Source: Galeopsis tetrahit
Lineage: Eukaryota > Streptophyta > Magnoliopsida > Lamiales > Lamiaceae
Length of the DNA: 64,000 nt
Reading direction: 5' to 3'
Assembly: GCA_963675135.1 (NCBI GenBank)
Contig: OY776129.1
Location: 48,434,141 to 48,498,140 of the forward strand
In this document: positions 1 to 11,601 of the stretch, one piece after another
How positions within the stretch are numbered: position 1 is the stretch's first letter
Layout of the letters: each line of letters starts with the position of its first letter
Program-made: the position numbers and the translations under genes
The notes under the pieces: model-generated
Told to the model about the DNA's origin: nothing
Seen by the model: only the letters and a program-made list of their open reading frames with translations
Database searches by the model: none

Positions 1-1
1 G

Positions 2-295
2 GAAGCTGAAACAGACTACAAAATGAGGTTCGACATGCCCGGGATGACGAAAGAGGATGTCAAGGTTTGGGTCGAGGAGAAGATGCTCGTCGTCAAGGCG
101 GAGAAGCTCTCCAAAAAGGACGAAAACAGCGACGACTGGTCTGTGAAAAGCTATGGCAAGTATAGTAGTAGAATTGCTTTGCCTGAGAATGTTGAGTTTG
201 GCAAAATTAAGGCTGAGGTTAAGGATGGTGTGTTGTATATCACAATACCAAAGGCTAGTAGCAGTGCTAAGGTTTTCGATATCAATGTCGAATGA
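2..295 (+). CDS. Small heat-shock protein (HSP26.5-like), 3' part of gene
   Basis: The frame is open from the left edge and ends in TGA at 293-295, so only about 97 C-terminal residues are present and the start lies outside the window. It covers most of an alpha-crystallin domain. MRFDMPGMTKEDVKVWVEE is the first conserved block, followed by an S-YGKYSSRIALPE stretch and then VKDGVLYITIPK, the consensus-I region of plant sHSPs. The wording is closest, from memory, to the organellar 26.5-kDa sHSP of Arabidopsis rather than to cytosolic class I or II proteins. Members are ATP-independent chaperones that hold unfolding clients as oligomers. Organelle targeting cannot be checked because the N-terminus is missing. 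The gene converges tail to tail with the response regulator; the stops are about 250 bp apart. Confidence 0.88.
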   Translation, partial: EAETDYKMRFDMPGMTKEDVKVWVEEKMLVVKAEKLSKKDENSDDWSVKSYGKYSSRIALPENVEFGKIKAEVKDGVLYITIPKASSSAKVFDINVE

Positions 296-547
296 GATAA
301 TAATGTACTAATCTGATAATGAAACAACCTTTACAAATCTGATAATGAGACATGGTATTTGAGACCCTTTTATGAGATATATGGTGTAATGTAAGTAACA
401 ACCATGTAACTACATCAAAAAAGGAGAACAAAAACATAGTTTCTTTACACTCCCAAGTGACCTGAGTATTAGGGGTCGGTCACCTTTTCTTTGATTGGAA
501 AATACCCAATAGCAATACTACTTAGTTATAATACTTGAGCTACTACC

Positions 548-3053
548 TCATACAGTGAATACACCTTGATCTATAGCAGGGTATTCCACCAAGTCACTCG
601 AGAAATCCATGTCGAACTTCAACAGATCGTACAAGTGTGGTGGAACATCAGCAATGAGCTCTTGATTACTGTAACCTCCTAATGGATCTATGTAAGCATT
701 TGGTGGGTACAAAGGAGAATGGGGCAACACTTGTTCGTCCCACAAACTTAAAGCCGGTCCATTTCCAGCAGCAATCGAGTTTCTCTGAGTGCACCCCAGA
801 TCATCAAAAGGATTCTGGTTCCTTATGTTCCATGCAGAGCTTGGGTTTGGATCAGGTGGAACTGAAAACAGAGCGTTTATGCTTGCCACTTTAGTTACTT
901 TGTCGCTCGTTTTGTCAGGTTCTTTGTTTGATGTTCCAGGATTTGGGGCGAGGCTAGTTTCTACTGAACTTACTTGGATGTGATGAATGGAATTAGGAAT
1001 GGGATCGAACCTGTGTTCTGAATGGAAACGAGGGTTCTGCTCTTTCGGTCTCCAAGGATACTTGGCTTCGGATTTTACATCAGAATCCGGTGGTCCAAAA
1101 GAGTGATCATAACTAATTTTCACAGTAGGATCAGATGTGTCTCCAAGTTTTGCACCTCTCTTTGGCTCTGTGATGGACATAGGAAGAGTTCCTTTCGCAT
1201 TTCCTTCGCAGATTTTGGGCTCATCATGATGAACTGGAATCTTGTGTCCTGAAACTGCCAAATTATCGTCTGTTGGAATGCTCGCTTGAGAAGTGGTTGC
1301 GTTCTTGGTGATCAGGCAAACATTTCCAGCAACATCTCTTGAAGAGAGATCACAGTGCTTTGCCCCATTAAATGTGGCTTTCGACTCGTTTTCTTTCTGC
1401 AGCCTGCTCAAGTAGAGTCGATACTTCTGAAAGCATCAACAAAGGAATTCCTTTTAGGATTCTGAAATATGAAAATTCAGCATGAAATAGGAAGTTACCT
1501 GCAAGTGACTAGCAACATTTTCTCTTGTTAGCCATGGCACCCCCATCAAATCAAGTATTTTCTTGGGGCCAACTTCTGTTAAACATAAATGAATTAATGG
1601 CAAATAAGAGTAACTGGTAAGAAACAAGGAAGATGATGAGCATCATACTTTCGAACCCAATCTGATTCACAGCTTTCACAAATTTCTGGTGAAGATCCAC
1701 AGTCCAAACCACTCTTGCTTTCTTCGAAGCTGAAGGATCACCAGATTCTTGCCTACTGTCGACGTCCTTTCTTTTCTTACCCGAACCCAGATCTCCACAA
1801 AACAAGAAGCCATCATCCGACATCTCCGCCCCACATCTCAGCATCTGAATTTCTTCAAAGCTATCATGACCTTCAATGTCTCTCACCTCAAGAATCCGTT
1901 TCCTAAACACGTGCTGCCATATGTTACGAAGCTCCTTCATTCTGATCGGTTTCAGAAGGTAATCACATGCCCCGTGCTGAACACCTTTCATCACCCTGCT
2001 CGTTTCTCCATCAACAGACATCACTGCGTAGATTCGTCTGTTAATATTAGCATCCAATATAAAGAAAGACAAGTACAGAGGGAGTATAACTACTACTCAC
2101 TGATGACAGGTAGATCCATCTCGAGACCAACATGCTCGAGAAGCCTGAAACCATCCATGTCGGGCATGTTGACATCACTGATCACAATATCATACCCGTC
2201 CTTTCTCTCGCGTAGCAGGTTCAGCGCGTCTCTTGCCAAATTACACGTCGTCACTGAAACTCACAAGTTGGACAAGGATTGTTAAACTAGTGCAGCTTTC
2301 CAACTCGGGTAACAATACAAGTAACATTCTGCAACTCAACTAATTCATAATCACTTTCGAATCATATGTTTTCTAGTTTTGTATATACAGTATCTACCTT
2401 AGATAAGTTATCATCTAAAACTTCAAAACAATGAACTCACATATACAATATTAACAAAATCCTCCCTAAAACATCTATTGACAGAGCTTGAAACTAGTAG
2501 GCAGAATGTTATAAGTTGTTTTAGGAAACTATTCAGCTAATATAAAGAAGGATTGCTCCCCTTTTGTTGTGTTTTCCAGCATATCAAATTCAAAACCACA
2601 TCTTCATTCTCTTCAGAAATCTATACCAGATAAAATTGTAGCAGCTGGTTAGAATTAGAATTAGAATATACATCTCTCATAATCCTTTAATTTCTTAACT
2701 AAAATTCTAGCCCTTCAACAAATAAAACAAATGAAATTTGCTAATACTATTCCCACTAAATCCCTGTTGCAATTACTTGCCTATAATCCATCAAACACAC
2801 ACACACACCCTTCCAAAAAAAGAAAAAGAAAAAAACAATCGATCTCTAAAACAAACAATATTTTCCCAAAACAGTAAAAAAGGGCAATTGCATTTCAAGA
2901 AAAGGAAGATAGGGGGAAAATACCTTCATAGTTGCACTTTTTAAGCATTTTTTCAAGAATCTTCAACCATGTGGGATCATCGTCGACAACGAGGACCCGG
3001 AGACCCGCCGGAAAACATTCGGGTCGAGGTGAAGAAAACCCACTTGAATCCAT
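548..3053 (-). CDS. ARR11-like: Type-B response regulator, ARR11-like (5 exons)
   Basis: Joined exons on the minus strand are 3053-2924, 2253-2101, 2023-1649, 1575-1499 and 1426-548. All introns are GT-AG, the frame is kept, and the product is 537 residues with stop TGA at 550-548. The start is MDSSGFSSPR, directly before the receiver domain. The receiver (about 17-130) has the acidic pair in VVDDDP (24-26), phospho-acceptor Asp70 in ISDVNMPDMDG and the conserved Lys of DYLLKP (119). A nuclear-localisation-like KKRK lies near 177-180. The GARP/Myb-like DNA-binding domain spans about 197-255, with the motif VPWLTRENVASHLQKYR. The C-terminal ~280 residues are low-complexity, as expected for the activation region. 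The family receives phosphate from histidine kinases through HPt proteins in cytokinin signalling and activates transcription in the nucleus. The receiver block closely matches ARR11 as I remember it, and ARR11 is of similar length. Confidence 0.93.
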
Positions 3054-3400
3054 CAAAAAAGGTTACAATTTCAGGTCAAGAAAAGACAAAATAGTGATCA
3101 GTACTGAAGCAGCTACACTAACATATACTCCAAATAAGTATGTACGTGTTTGTTGTGTGTGTATATGTATATATATATACACACACTATATTACTAGAAA
3201 TATTTTAATAGTGTTTAGACGATTATGGTATGTCCGAGAAGAGAGAGTTTTTTGAAAGAGAAGAATGTGTGGATTTTTAAGGGAGAGAAGAAAGAATATT
3301 TGGCGCTACTATATAGCTTATACTTAACGGTCTATGTGGACTCCATCTACACTTCTTTTTAATACTCCTAGTATAATTTATGGAGTAATATGATATTGTT
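3054..3400 (-). promoter_or_regulatory. Probable 5' UTR and promoter of the ARR11-like gene
   Basis: This is the sequence upstream of the response-regulator ATG. It holds a TA microsatellite near 3165-3180, and on the minus strand a CTATATAG stretch about 260 bp before the ATG that could serve as a TATA box. No known operator can be assigned; the start site is a guess. Confidence 0.3.
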
Positions 3401-3704
3401 TCTCTATGATAAGGTTTTATAACATGATTGTAATTGTTGTTATGAGTTGTCAATCAACTATAAGCTACATACTCCCTTAGTGGATCCAATATTTTTTATT
3501 TAGAACTACAAAAATAAAATGAATAAAAAGTAAAAATGAGATAGTAATATGGGTATCACTTTTCATTTAGTTTTTTAAAAATAAATTTTGAAATGATACA
3601 TTGATAGTACTCTCTTGATTCATCTCTATTTAACTTTACATTTTGTCATTTTATATATTCTCTTTAAAACTTTACGTTTTCTTTTTTGACAAGTTAAGAC
3701 TAGT

Positions 3705-4205
3705 GTTGTTATTCGAATCGAGCCTTAACGAGACTCGACTCGTTTAACTTAATGAACCGAGTTCGAGCTCGTTAGATACTCGATTTACTAACAAGCCGGC
3801 TCGAGCTAGACTTGTTAGGCTCGATAACTAATTTTTTGTAAAAAATTCCATTAGGCTCGTTAACGAGTCGAGCCGAACTCAATTTTTAACTCGGCAATGT
3901 TATCGAGCCGAGCTCGAGTCGAGCTCGAACCTCAAATACCCGGCTCGACTCGGCTCGAATACAGCTCTAGTTAGGACCCTACATTTATTAACAACTACAT
4001 ACACTTTTATGGAATACAAAATTACATTTAATTAGACTCGATGTTTTTGAGATTTTCTTGAAATTTCATTAGGCTTGTTAGACTCGTTTGCAAGTCGAGT
4101 CGAACTATATTTCTAACTTGTTAATGTAATCGAGCGAGTTGGAGCTCAACTCGACAAATGCTCGAGTTGAATTCGATCTTTAAGTACTTAACTCGACTAA
4201 AATAA
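3705..4205. repeat. GAGCTCG-rich dispersed repeat (copy 1)
   Basis: This stretch is dense in alternating GAGCTCG, CGAGTCGAGC and ACTCGACTCG words in both orientations. It is flanked on the left by TTGTTATTCGAATCGAGCC and on the right, near 3955, by GGCTCGAATACAGCTC. A second weaker block reaches about 4200. A related copy lies at about 32165-32375. Such sequences are common in plant genomes and can fold extensively. The class (probably a non-autonomous DNA element) is not certain. Confidence 0.5.
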
Positions 4206-4209
4206 TAAT

Positions 4210-7190
4210 TCTACATGAAATGGTCTGATTGGCTGAGGACCTGAGGTTTTGTACCGATCACCATCTACAATTATCTATTTTAGTTATAATTTCATGTAAC
4301 AAGAATAACTTAAATTTAAATTTATTTTCTAATTAACATTTTTCTTTTCGTATTAATATTAAGTCTTTCTTTATATAAAGGTGTATATATATATATATAA
4401 TATTTCAGCTAAAAAATAAGTGTACTTAGAAGGACCTTTACTACAGTTAAATTCTTTTGAATTCCACTTTCTTATGCTGGGACAACCCATGCACCCCTAA
4501 CATTCTTTAACTTTGAACTTTTCTTATTTTTTTATTTTTGTAGAAGTTAATATATCTTCTAAATTATTCGTTATCATCTCCTTTTAATCTTATTAATTAA
4601 ATTCCAACAATTCATGAGATGGATCAGAGGACAATTGGGCTCTAATCGAAATCTGCCAGTTTCAAACTGCAGTTATTTTTTCACACCAACCTCTTTCAAT
4701 TCTTATGTAGTACAGTAGTAGTTTATTTTCTAAAAAAATGAGTGAAAACGAATAAAAAACGAGCAAAAATTGAGTGTAAAAACGAAAAAAAAAAACCCAG
4801 CTGAACCAGCGGTTCAAAACCGTAACTTGTCCGGTTTCAATTCGTAATTTCCGAAAACAGAAATCGACGATTTCTAATCGGAACCGACATTTCTAACCGT
4901 TGAACTTGTCTAGGCCCTATCCACTATATTATTTTCCAATATCTTATTATTACTAGTATGAAAGTTTAAGTTTCATTATTCAATAAAAAATAAATTAGAA
5001 GGCAGTAAATTATTGAACTAATGTTCTTAAACAGAGACGTATTTACTTAATTGCTCAATAATACCAAAAAATAATTTGGGATAAATGCTGATTAAAGTTG
5101 CTTTGCAAAACCTTCTCTTGTCAAAGAATTTTCACTCTTACCCAATCGAATAAAAATTAGACATCCAAAAGCAATTATATTCAAATGTTTGCCTAAATTC
5201 TACTTTTAAATATGCCCTTGTAATGTTGTCAATATAATTGTTGTTCCATTAACTTTTCAATGATAAATGAGAGAAAAATAATAAAGTGTTTGAGAAAAAT
5301 TCGGAAATATTTCGAGCATCTTCTGGTAGCAGTTGATTTTTCAATGAACAAGAATAAAAGTTTGGAAAGTACAGTTTGTTAATTAATAGGGAATCTAAGA
5401 CAAGAGTTATTTAATTCTTATTTTTGTTCTATAAATTAATAAATCAGTTCACATTTTATTACTGTAACAATACATAATTAATAGGCATATAAGTATTAAT
5501 TAACATCACCTACTGGCTAGTATACGTATATCATCAATCAATAATATATTGGAGTACCATTGAGGATTTATTATATTAAATGTTAATTCTATATATATAT
5601 ATATATATATAAATTCATGACTTTAAAACTTAATCTCAATTTAATTACGCTTTCAATTTTTTTAAAAAACATTTTACTAAATAGTTGTTTCAATTCGTTA
5701 TACAATTTACATTTTCAAACTTTTTTTTTATTCTCGAGGGTATGTTAGTATTTGGATCGAAGGTCTCTTACATAAAAGAGTTGAAAATATCATGTCATAA
5801 TATAAAGGTTGGTACCAAATAAAGCAGTCCAAGAAGTAGTGAATTTACACAAAAGTGTTGAGAAAGTGCGATTAAATTGATAGTGAATTTATAAGTCTTG
5901 AATTAGTAGTATTTAAATACAAAATTTATATGAAATATTTTATATAGAGTGAATTAAGAGAAATTGAGTCAAAATTTTATGGTTCACTAACATTTTTGTT
6001 TCTTAAAGAAAATCATATATATTTATTGAGTATTGTTTAATGGTTCAGATGGAAGATTTTTTTCATTACTAATAATGCAATATATATATTTATTGTCATA
6101 AAATCAGCTGGACAATTCTTTTTCATTACAACAAATGCATGTTTTCAGAGTTTTTATTTTTTTAATTTGTAGTTTGTAATTTTAAGTTTTTTTTTTTTTT
6201 TTTTGATTGAAACCATAATTTGTGATTTTATTAAAGTTTTGTAGATATATAAAATTCTTGATTATTGACTTCACTATTTCAATGTTAATTTTATATTGCT
6301 TTATATATATTTTTTTAAACCAAATCACATATGGAATATTTGAATTAACTTCAATAAATTTATATTTTTATTAATTGAGATATAAAAATAATTAAAAAAA
6401 ATCATATAAAACCCGTTCCACTATAACTTTCTCTTTTTCATGTTCTGAACGTCCACAATAAGTTTTTCATTCTATCTTTGACATATTATTTTTTTCTCTT
6501 TCAATCACATCATTTGTACCATATATATTATTTTATCATACAATTCATTTCATATTAATCTACTCCAGTATTATTTTTTCTCACTTTCAGTCACATTACA
6601 TATACTATATTTATTATTTTATTATATTAATAAACAACAAAAGAAAAAGAAACTTGAATGGAGTACATGATTATGAGAGGAAGAAATCATATAATGAAAT
6701 AAAAGAAAAACTAAATTATACTAACTACTCCTATTAAGTAGTGCAGGTTTCATCCATGGCAAAATGGCGCATGAATGGACATTTCACCAAATTAGTGCGG
6801 CTCTAGAATTAGTGTATTTGCCGATCATAATTTCTAGAATAAATAAGTTACATAATGGGGGTAATATCTTATGTTATATCCCTCTTTTAATTTTATTGTT
6901 TTTACCAATTTTTTAAACGGTTCAATTTTATTATACTTATTTTTTTTAAATAATAATTTATCTTAATTTATGTTTACTCTCTAACTATCACTTTATTTAT
7001 AAGTGGATTTCACAATAATTTTTCATACATTTGAGTCCAACATATATATCTATTTTATATACTATAAACTAATCAATATTCAATAAAATTTGCGTTCAAA
7101 AAAATAAACATAATGAATTTAAACGAATGGAGTACTATTTAAACGATGAACACGTATGCATTTAATTCGTCGCATTTATCATCTTAGAGC
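4210..7190. other. AT-rich intergenic DNA
   Basis: No gene is visible on either strand. It contains TA microsatellites near 4386-4400 and 5589-5611. A degenerate patch at about 4790-4925 has repeated GGTTC/GAACC and CGGTT/AACCG words and resembles an old DNA-transposon remnant. The rest shows nothing I can name. Confidence 0.5.
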
Positions 7191-7289
7191 GGGTCGTGTA
7201 TGCATCAAGTGCAAACATACACTTGGATTTATTTTTTACTGGGTCAAGACCGTGCATATATACTAAAACAACAGTCTAACCCTAGGTTC

Positions 7290-7570
7290 ATGGTTTGAAT
7301 CTCACCTGCACTTTTAGTAATAACAAATTACACTTTTCACATTAATATTATGTTGCACTTTACTATATTACACATGTATAAAATTATTAAAAAGTGTGAA
7401 TAACTTATGTTGCACTTTCCATTTATATAATGTTAGCACATTTTAGTTATAGTGAATAACACTTTTAAATAATATTGTGTTCCACTTTTTTATTTTATTG
7501 AGTTGCATTTTTCAGTTATAGTAAATAACATTTTTCAATAATATAATGTTGCATTTTTCGTTAATATTGA
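7290..7570. repeat. Degenerate TTGCACTTTTxx repeat array
   Basis: There are repeated words of the form TTGCACTTT, TAACACTTTT and TTACACTTTTC at intervals of about 30-45 bases. They are the reverse complement of the AAAAGTGCAA units at 9780-10530. Both arrays are next to an ATGGTTTGAATCTCAC / GTGAGAGTTGAACCC-type stretch, so they may be inverted parts of one repeat family. The class is unknown. Confidence 0.5.
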
Positions 7571-8575
7571 ATTGCATTTTTTCAATAAACTTCCTTTTAC
7601 CATATCCTTTTGTCGCACAAATCATAATGAAAAAAATACATTATACAATAACTTTGAACACGAAAAAAAAAAATATATATATATATATCAAGCATGCAGT
7701 TAGAAATCAATTTACATCAACCCTGCAAACTAAAAAAGCTAGGCCTAAAGCGACTTACTCTAATAACTTTCATTAACATACAACAATCAATAAATTAATG
7801 AACTAATTTGTCATTATCAGAAGATCAAGGGAGAGAAGAAATCTGGCGAGGAATATGAGCAAGAGGGAGAGGGAAAAGATTGAGCTATGTTAAGGAGATC
7901 CACCTTGAATATTAGTAAGAGCGGGAAAATAATCGGACAGCGCATATAAGTAAGTTTGATGGACAGGACGGGTCAAGTGCATATAAGACTTTATCAATTA
8001 TCATTATCTAGTTATGATTCGATTAATAACAATGTATAATTCATTTTAAATAGTGTAACACAAAATGTTACATTGTTGTGTCATTTGACAAATATATATA
8101 TATATTCAAAATAATTGTTTTGCAATAAACTAATTAATTGTTTGTCTTTTATTTTCCAGTTTTAGACCCCCAATAATATTAGCTTACGTAGAGATGTACG
8201 ATTCTAGCTAGCTAGAATGTAATGTAAGTGCACTTAAAACTATAATTATACAACAAATTAGGCTTTAATTGGGTGATCAAAGAACCTTGTTCTATTTTGC
8301 AATCTAGCTCTTTTAATAGAGCCAACAATTGTTCAACACCTGGTAAACCTCCCAAAGGTTTCCAATGCAAAATTCTATTATACCTTTACTTAAATTAATT
8401 AATTTTCAAGATGCCCAATCATTCACCTAATCAAATCATTTCTAAATCTCTTTGAAAAGCACCTTGTACTAGCTAATGTACGTACAGAGAATAGATATTT
8501 ATGAGTGGTGAAAAATTAATTAATTATTATTCAATTGATTAATTACCAATTTACCATAGTTTGGCTCCATGTTTA

Positions 8576-8888
8576 TTGTATGTTTGTTTTGGGATTATGT
8601 AGGACGGGAGAAATCCTGGATGTGGAAATCCTGATAAATATAAATAGTAATTGTGTGTGTTTGTTTAGAGATTTTGAGTAGGATGAGATGTAACTTTATG
8701 TCAAATCAAATTGTGTAAAAGTAGTTTGATGGGATGTAATAGTAGAATGTAATAATAGGATGTATAAGTATTTTTAGGGGTGGATGTAGTTGGATGGGGA
8801 AATCCGGATGTGAAATCCCGAAGTAGAACAAGGACGTGGGACGTTACGTCCCACGTCCGGACGGGTGAGTACCAAAACAAACATGCCC
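8576..8888. mobile_element. Tourist-like MITE (PIF/Harbinger type), copy with TTA target site
   Basis: The ends TTGTATGTTTGTTTTGG and the inverted CCAAAACAAACATGCCC form imperfect 17-bp inverted repeats with about 3 mismatches. Each is flanked by TTA (8573-8575 and 8889-8891). A second layer of inverted words (GGGAGAAATCC, GGATGTGAAATCCC) lies inside. Near 8831-8857 is a perfect palindrome with 13-base arms, GGACGTGGGACGT and its reverse complement. No coding capacity. Confidence 0.6.
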
Positions 8889-9117
8889 TTATGTAACTTA
8901 TAATTGCAAACAAGATTGGAGCAGACTAAGGCTAATGAATTCATTATTTGATAATTGGCTCATGACATGATTATGTGACGAAAGTTTTACTTTGAAGGCA
9001 AGGCCTACTGCAATTCTCTTCTTTTTTTTTTTTTTTGGCTTGGAATAGGTAGGGATAGCCCTACAATTTATTTTTATTTTCGTTGTCCTGATATTAATAA
9101 TAATTTCACATTATGTT

Positions 9118-9278
9118 TGAGTTGGTCTTAAGTGAGAACGTCTCAAAAATCTCATTTTGTGAGATGAGTCCCACAGATCTCATTTTGTGAGATGAGTCTT
9201 TTTTGATCCAATGTAAAAAGTGATAATATTTAAATAAAAAATTAGTTATTTTTTTTTTATCACTTTTTACTTAACATT
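9118..9278. mobile_element. Remnant of GAGAC-type MITE interrupted by another MITE
   Basis: It begins GGTCTTAAGTGAGAACGTCTC and continues with a short duplication of ATCTCATTTTGTGAGAT (near 9156 and 9178), then AAAAAGTGATAATATTTAAATAAAAA and ATCACTTTTTACTTAA. The same internal words occur in the element at 12801-13069. It stops at the TA where the MITE at 9280 starts. Confidence 0.45.
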
Positions 9279-9279
9279 A

Positions 9280-9563
9280 CTCCCTCCGTCTCAAGGAAAT
9301 TTGCACCTTTGGGATGACACACATTTTAATAAATGTGTAAGAAAATGTGTAATGGGTGATGTTTTGAGGGGTAGTTTTGTAAATTTTTATGAATAAGGTA
9401 AAGTAAAATGTATATTGAGTGTGAAAAAGTAATGACATATAGATAAATATGTGTATATTTTGAGGACATGGGTCATAAAGATATTTTCTTTTTATGGAGT
9501 GTGCAAAGTTGTATGGGACATCTATATATGAAAAGTATACGAATTTCTATGAAATAAAGGGAA
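9280..9563. mobile_element. Stowaway-like MITE (right end decayed)
   Basis: The left end is CTCCCTCCGTCTC after TA (9278-9279). The right end AAATAAAGGGAA before TA (9564-9565) is a worn copy of the expected GGGAG end. It is about 284 bp with no ORF. Confidence 0.55.
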
Positions 9564-9779
9564 TATCACTTTTATGTATGGTCCAAGTACAATATACTTA
9601 CTCTAAATCACATTTTAATAAGGATTGATATAGAATCAATTCCTTATAAGGAATTGAGTTGACTTGGTCAACTCAAATCCTAAATATTAAAAAATATTGT
9701 GAATAAAAATTTTGACTTGATCAATTTTCTTTTTTATTATTATTATTTTTATTTTGTAATTTTTTTTTATTGGTAATTT

Positions 9780-10535
9780 TTTTTCGAAAATGTGTGTATT
9801 GAAAAGTGTAACACAATATAACTAAAAAGTGTAACACATTTTTTTATTAAAAAGTGTAAGTCATTATAATTGAAAAGTGCAACACAACTTTTAATGAAAA
9901 GTGTGAGTCATTATAACTAGAAAGTGCAAGTTAGTATAACTACAAAGTGCAAGTCAATATATTTGAAAAGTGCAACATAATATTTTAATGAAAAATGTAA
10001 ATTATTATAAATGAAAAGTGCATATATATCTATATAACTAAAAGGTGCAATATAACATTACCAAAAAATGTACGTCATTATAACTGAAAATATTATTTTT
10101 AAAAGTGTAAGTCACGATAATTGAAAAATGTAACACTAAAAAAATATATTTTAATGAAAATTGCAGAGAGGGAATGTGATGTGAAACATTTAACTCGTAT
10201 TTAAAAATATACACATTCTCCATTTAGGTTGTTGTTATACTCGAAAATATTGTTGAAAATTGTAATCCACTACAACTGAAAAGTGCAACAAAATACGACT
10301 AAAAGGTGTAGCATAACATTACTAAAAAGTGTAAGTCACTATAAATGAAAATATTGCAGAATATTATAAGCCACTACAGATGAAAAGTGCAACAAAATAC
10401 GAATAAAAAGTGTAGTATAACATTACTAAAAAGTGTAAGTTACAATAAGTTAAAAATATTGTTGAAAATTGTAAGACTAAAATGTGTAGCATGACATTAC
10501 TAAAAAGTGTAAGTCATTATAACTCGTTACACTTT
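9780..10535. repeat. Minisatellite-like array of AAAAGTGYAAGTCAxTATAA units
   Basis: There are about twenty degenerate units of roughly 30-45 bases. They are built from AAAAGTGTAAGTCATTATAA, AAAAGTGCAACACAATATAA and AAAAGTGTAGCATAACATTA variants, separated by ACTA/ACTG spacers. The repeated word is the reverse complement of the array at 7290-7570. No protein is encoded in a consistent frame. Confidence 0.65.
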
Positions 10536-11461
10536 TCCTTATTTTCAACATGCACTTTTATAATAATAAAAAAAATATGTGAAAATTGTTGAATGTGAGA
10601 GTTGAACCCTTGACCAAGGTAAAACAAACAGAGCCCAACATTTCAACCACACCATTTAATTGACACATTTGTTGCGCAATTTATCATTAATCTTGAGCCT
10701 ATTCATTTTTTAAAATGGACTCAATTGAGTCTATAGGAGATCTACCCTTTAACAAACATAACATTTAAAGGAAAAAAGATTGTTCAACCCAAATATTTTG
10801 AAATATAGGTCAAAAGGCATTCGTCTCGCGAATTTTTTTTGTGAAATGGTTACACACAAATTTTTATCGGGTGTTATTAACCTAGTTTTTCTCCTCCCAA
10901 AATTTACTAAAATCATAACAACCAAGTTTTGGTTCAAGGGTATACGAATTAAAATTAGCTTAATATGTAAACTAAAACAAATACTACTACGTACGTATTG
11001 ACTAAGAGTGTCAATAACACAAATATTAATTTGAACTCTGAAACCTCACAGTCATTATTATCAAAAGTTGAAAATAATTACTGAAAGTTCTAAGCTTCAA
11101 CCCAATTACTTTCGATCACTAACAAATTACAATCCTTTTACCTTATACTTTAATAATTTAGATTTATCAGGGGTACAAAATGAATGTTCAAAATTCGATT
11201 CATCATATATATTTTTAAATTTGACAATAAAATATTTTTTCAATTTAAACCATATCTAAGAATATCTTAAAATTACACGAACTTTATTACTTAAATTTTT
11301 TTCATATCCTTCCCTTTATCTCATTTAATGCTAAAAATAACTTCTCACAATAATAATATGAGAGACAATTTCATAGCTAGCTATACAGTAACTCACATTT
11401 TATATAAAATTAGTTTTTAGTGACGGAGTCTTTCATTATTATTTTTTTAATTAAAAAATTT
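10536..11461. other. Intergenic DNA without recognised genes
   Basis: Short open frames occur, but none has a protein-like composition that I recognise. GTCTCGCGAATTTTTTTTGTG at about 10821 may be a relic of the GAGAC-type MITE family. Confidence 0.4.
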
Positions 11462-11479
11462 TAGTAATAAAAAATTAAT

Positions 11480-11583
11480 TTTTTGATGAAAGTTAAATAC
11501 ACATCCATTTTTTCCCTCCCCATGACTCGAACTCAGACCTAAGACCTAAGTAGTGGTGCTCTAACCACTTGAGCTATCCCGTC
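11480..11583 (-). mobile_element. Short tRNA-derived SINE with 18-bp target duplication
   Basis: Read on the minus strand it starts GACGGGATAGCTCAAGTGG. It has an A-box-like TAGCTCAAGTGGTTAGAGC and a B-box-like GAGTTCGAGTC, then a short tail ending in an A-rich stretch. It is flanked by perfect 18-bp direct repeats TAGTAATAAAAAATTAAT (11462-11479 and 11584-11601). A related copy is at 53389-53507. Only about 104 bp is inserted, so it is nearly all tRNA-like head. Confidence 0.8.
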
Positions 11584-11601
11584 TAGTAATAAAAAATTAA
11601 T

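Noticed and set aside
682..1252. Plus-strand frames antisense to the last response-regulator exon
   Set aside because: Shadows of the real minus-strand coding exon.
1749..2285. 178-codon plus-strand frame
   Set aside because: It is antisense to the response-regulator exons 2-3 and is not protein-like.
11510..11583. A functional tRNA gene on the minus strand (and the similar one at about 53430-53505)
   Set aside because: A and B boxes are present, but the cloverleaf is degenerate. Both have A-rich ends and long flanking direct repeats, so they are SINE inserts.
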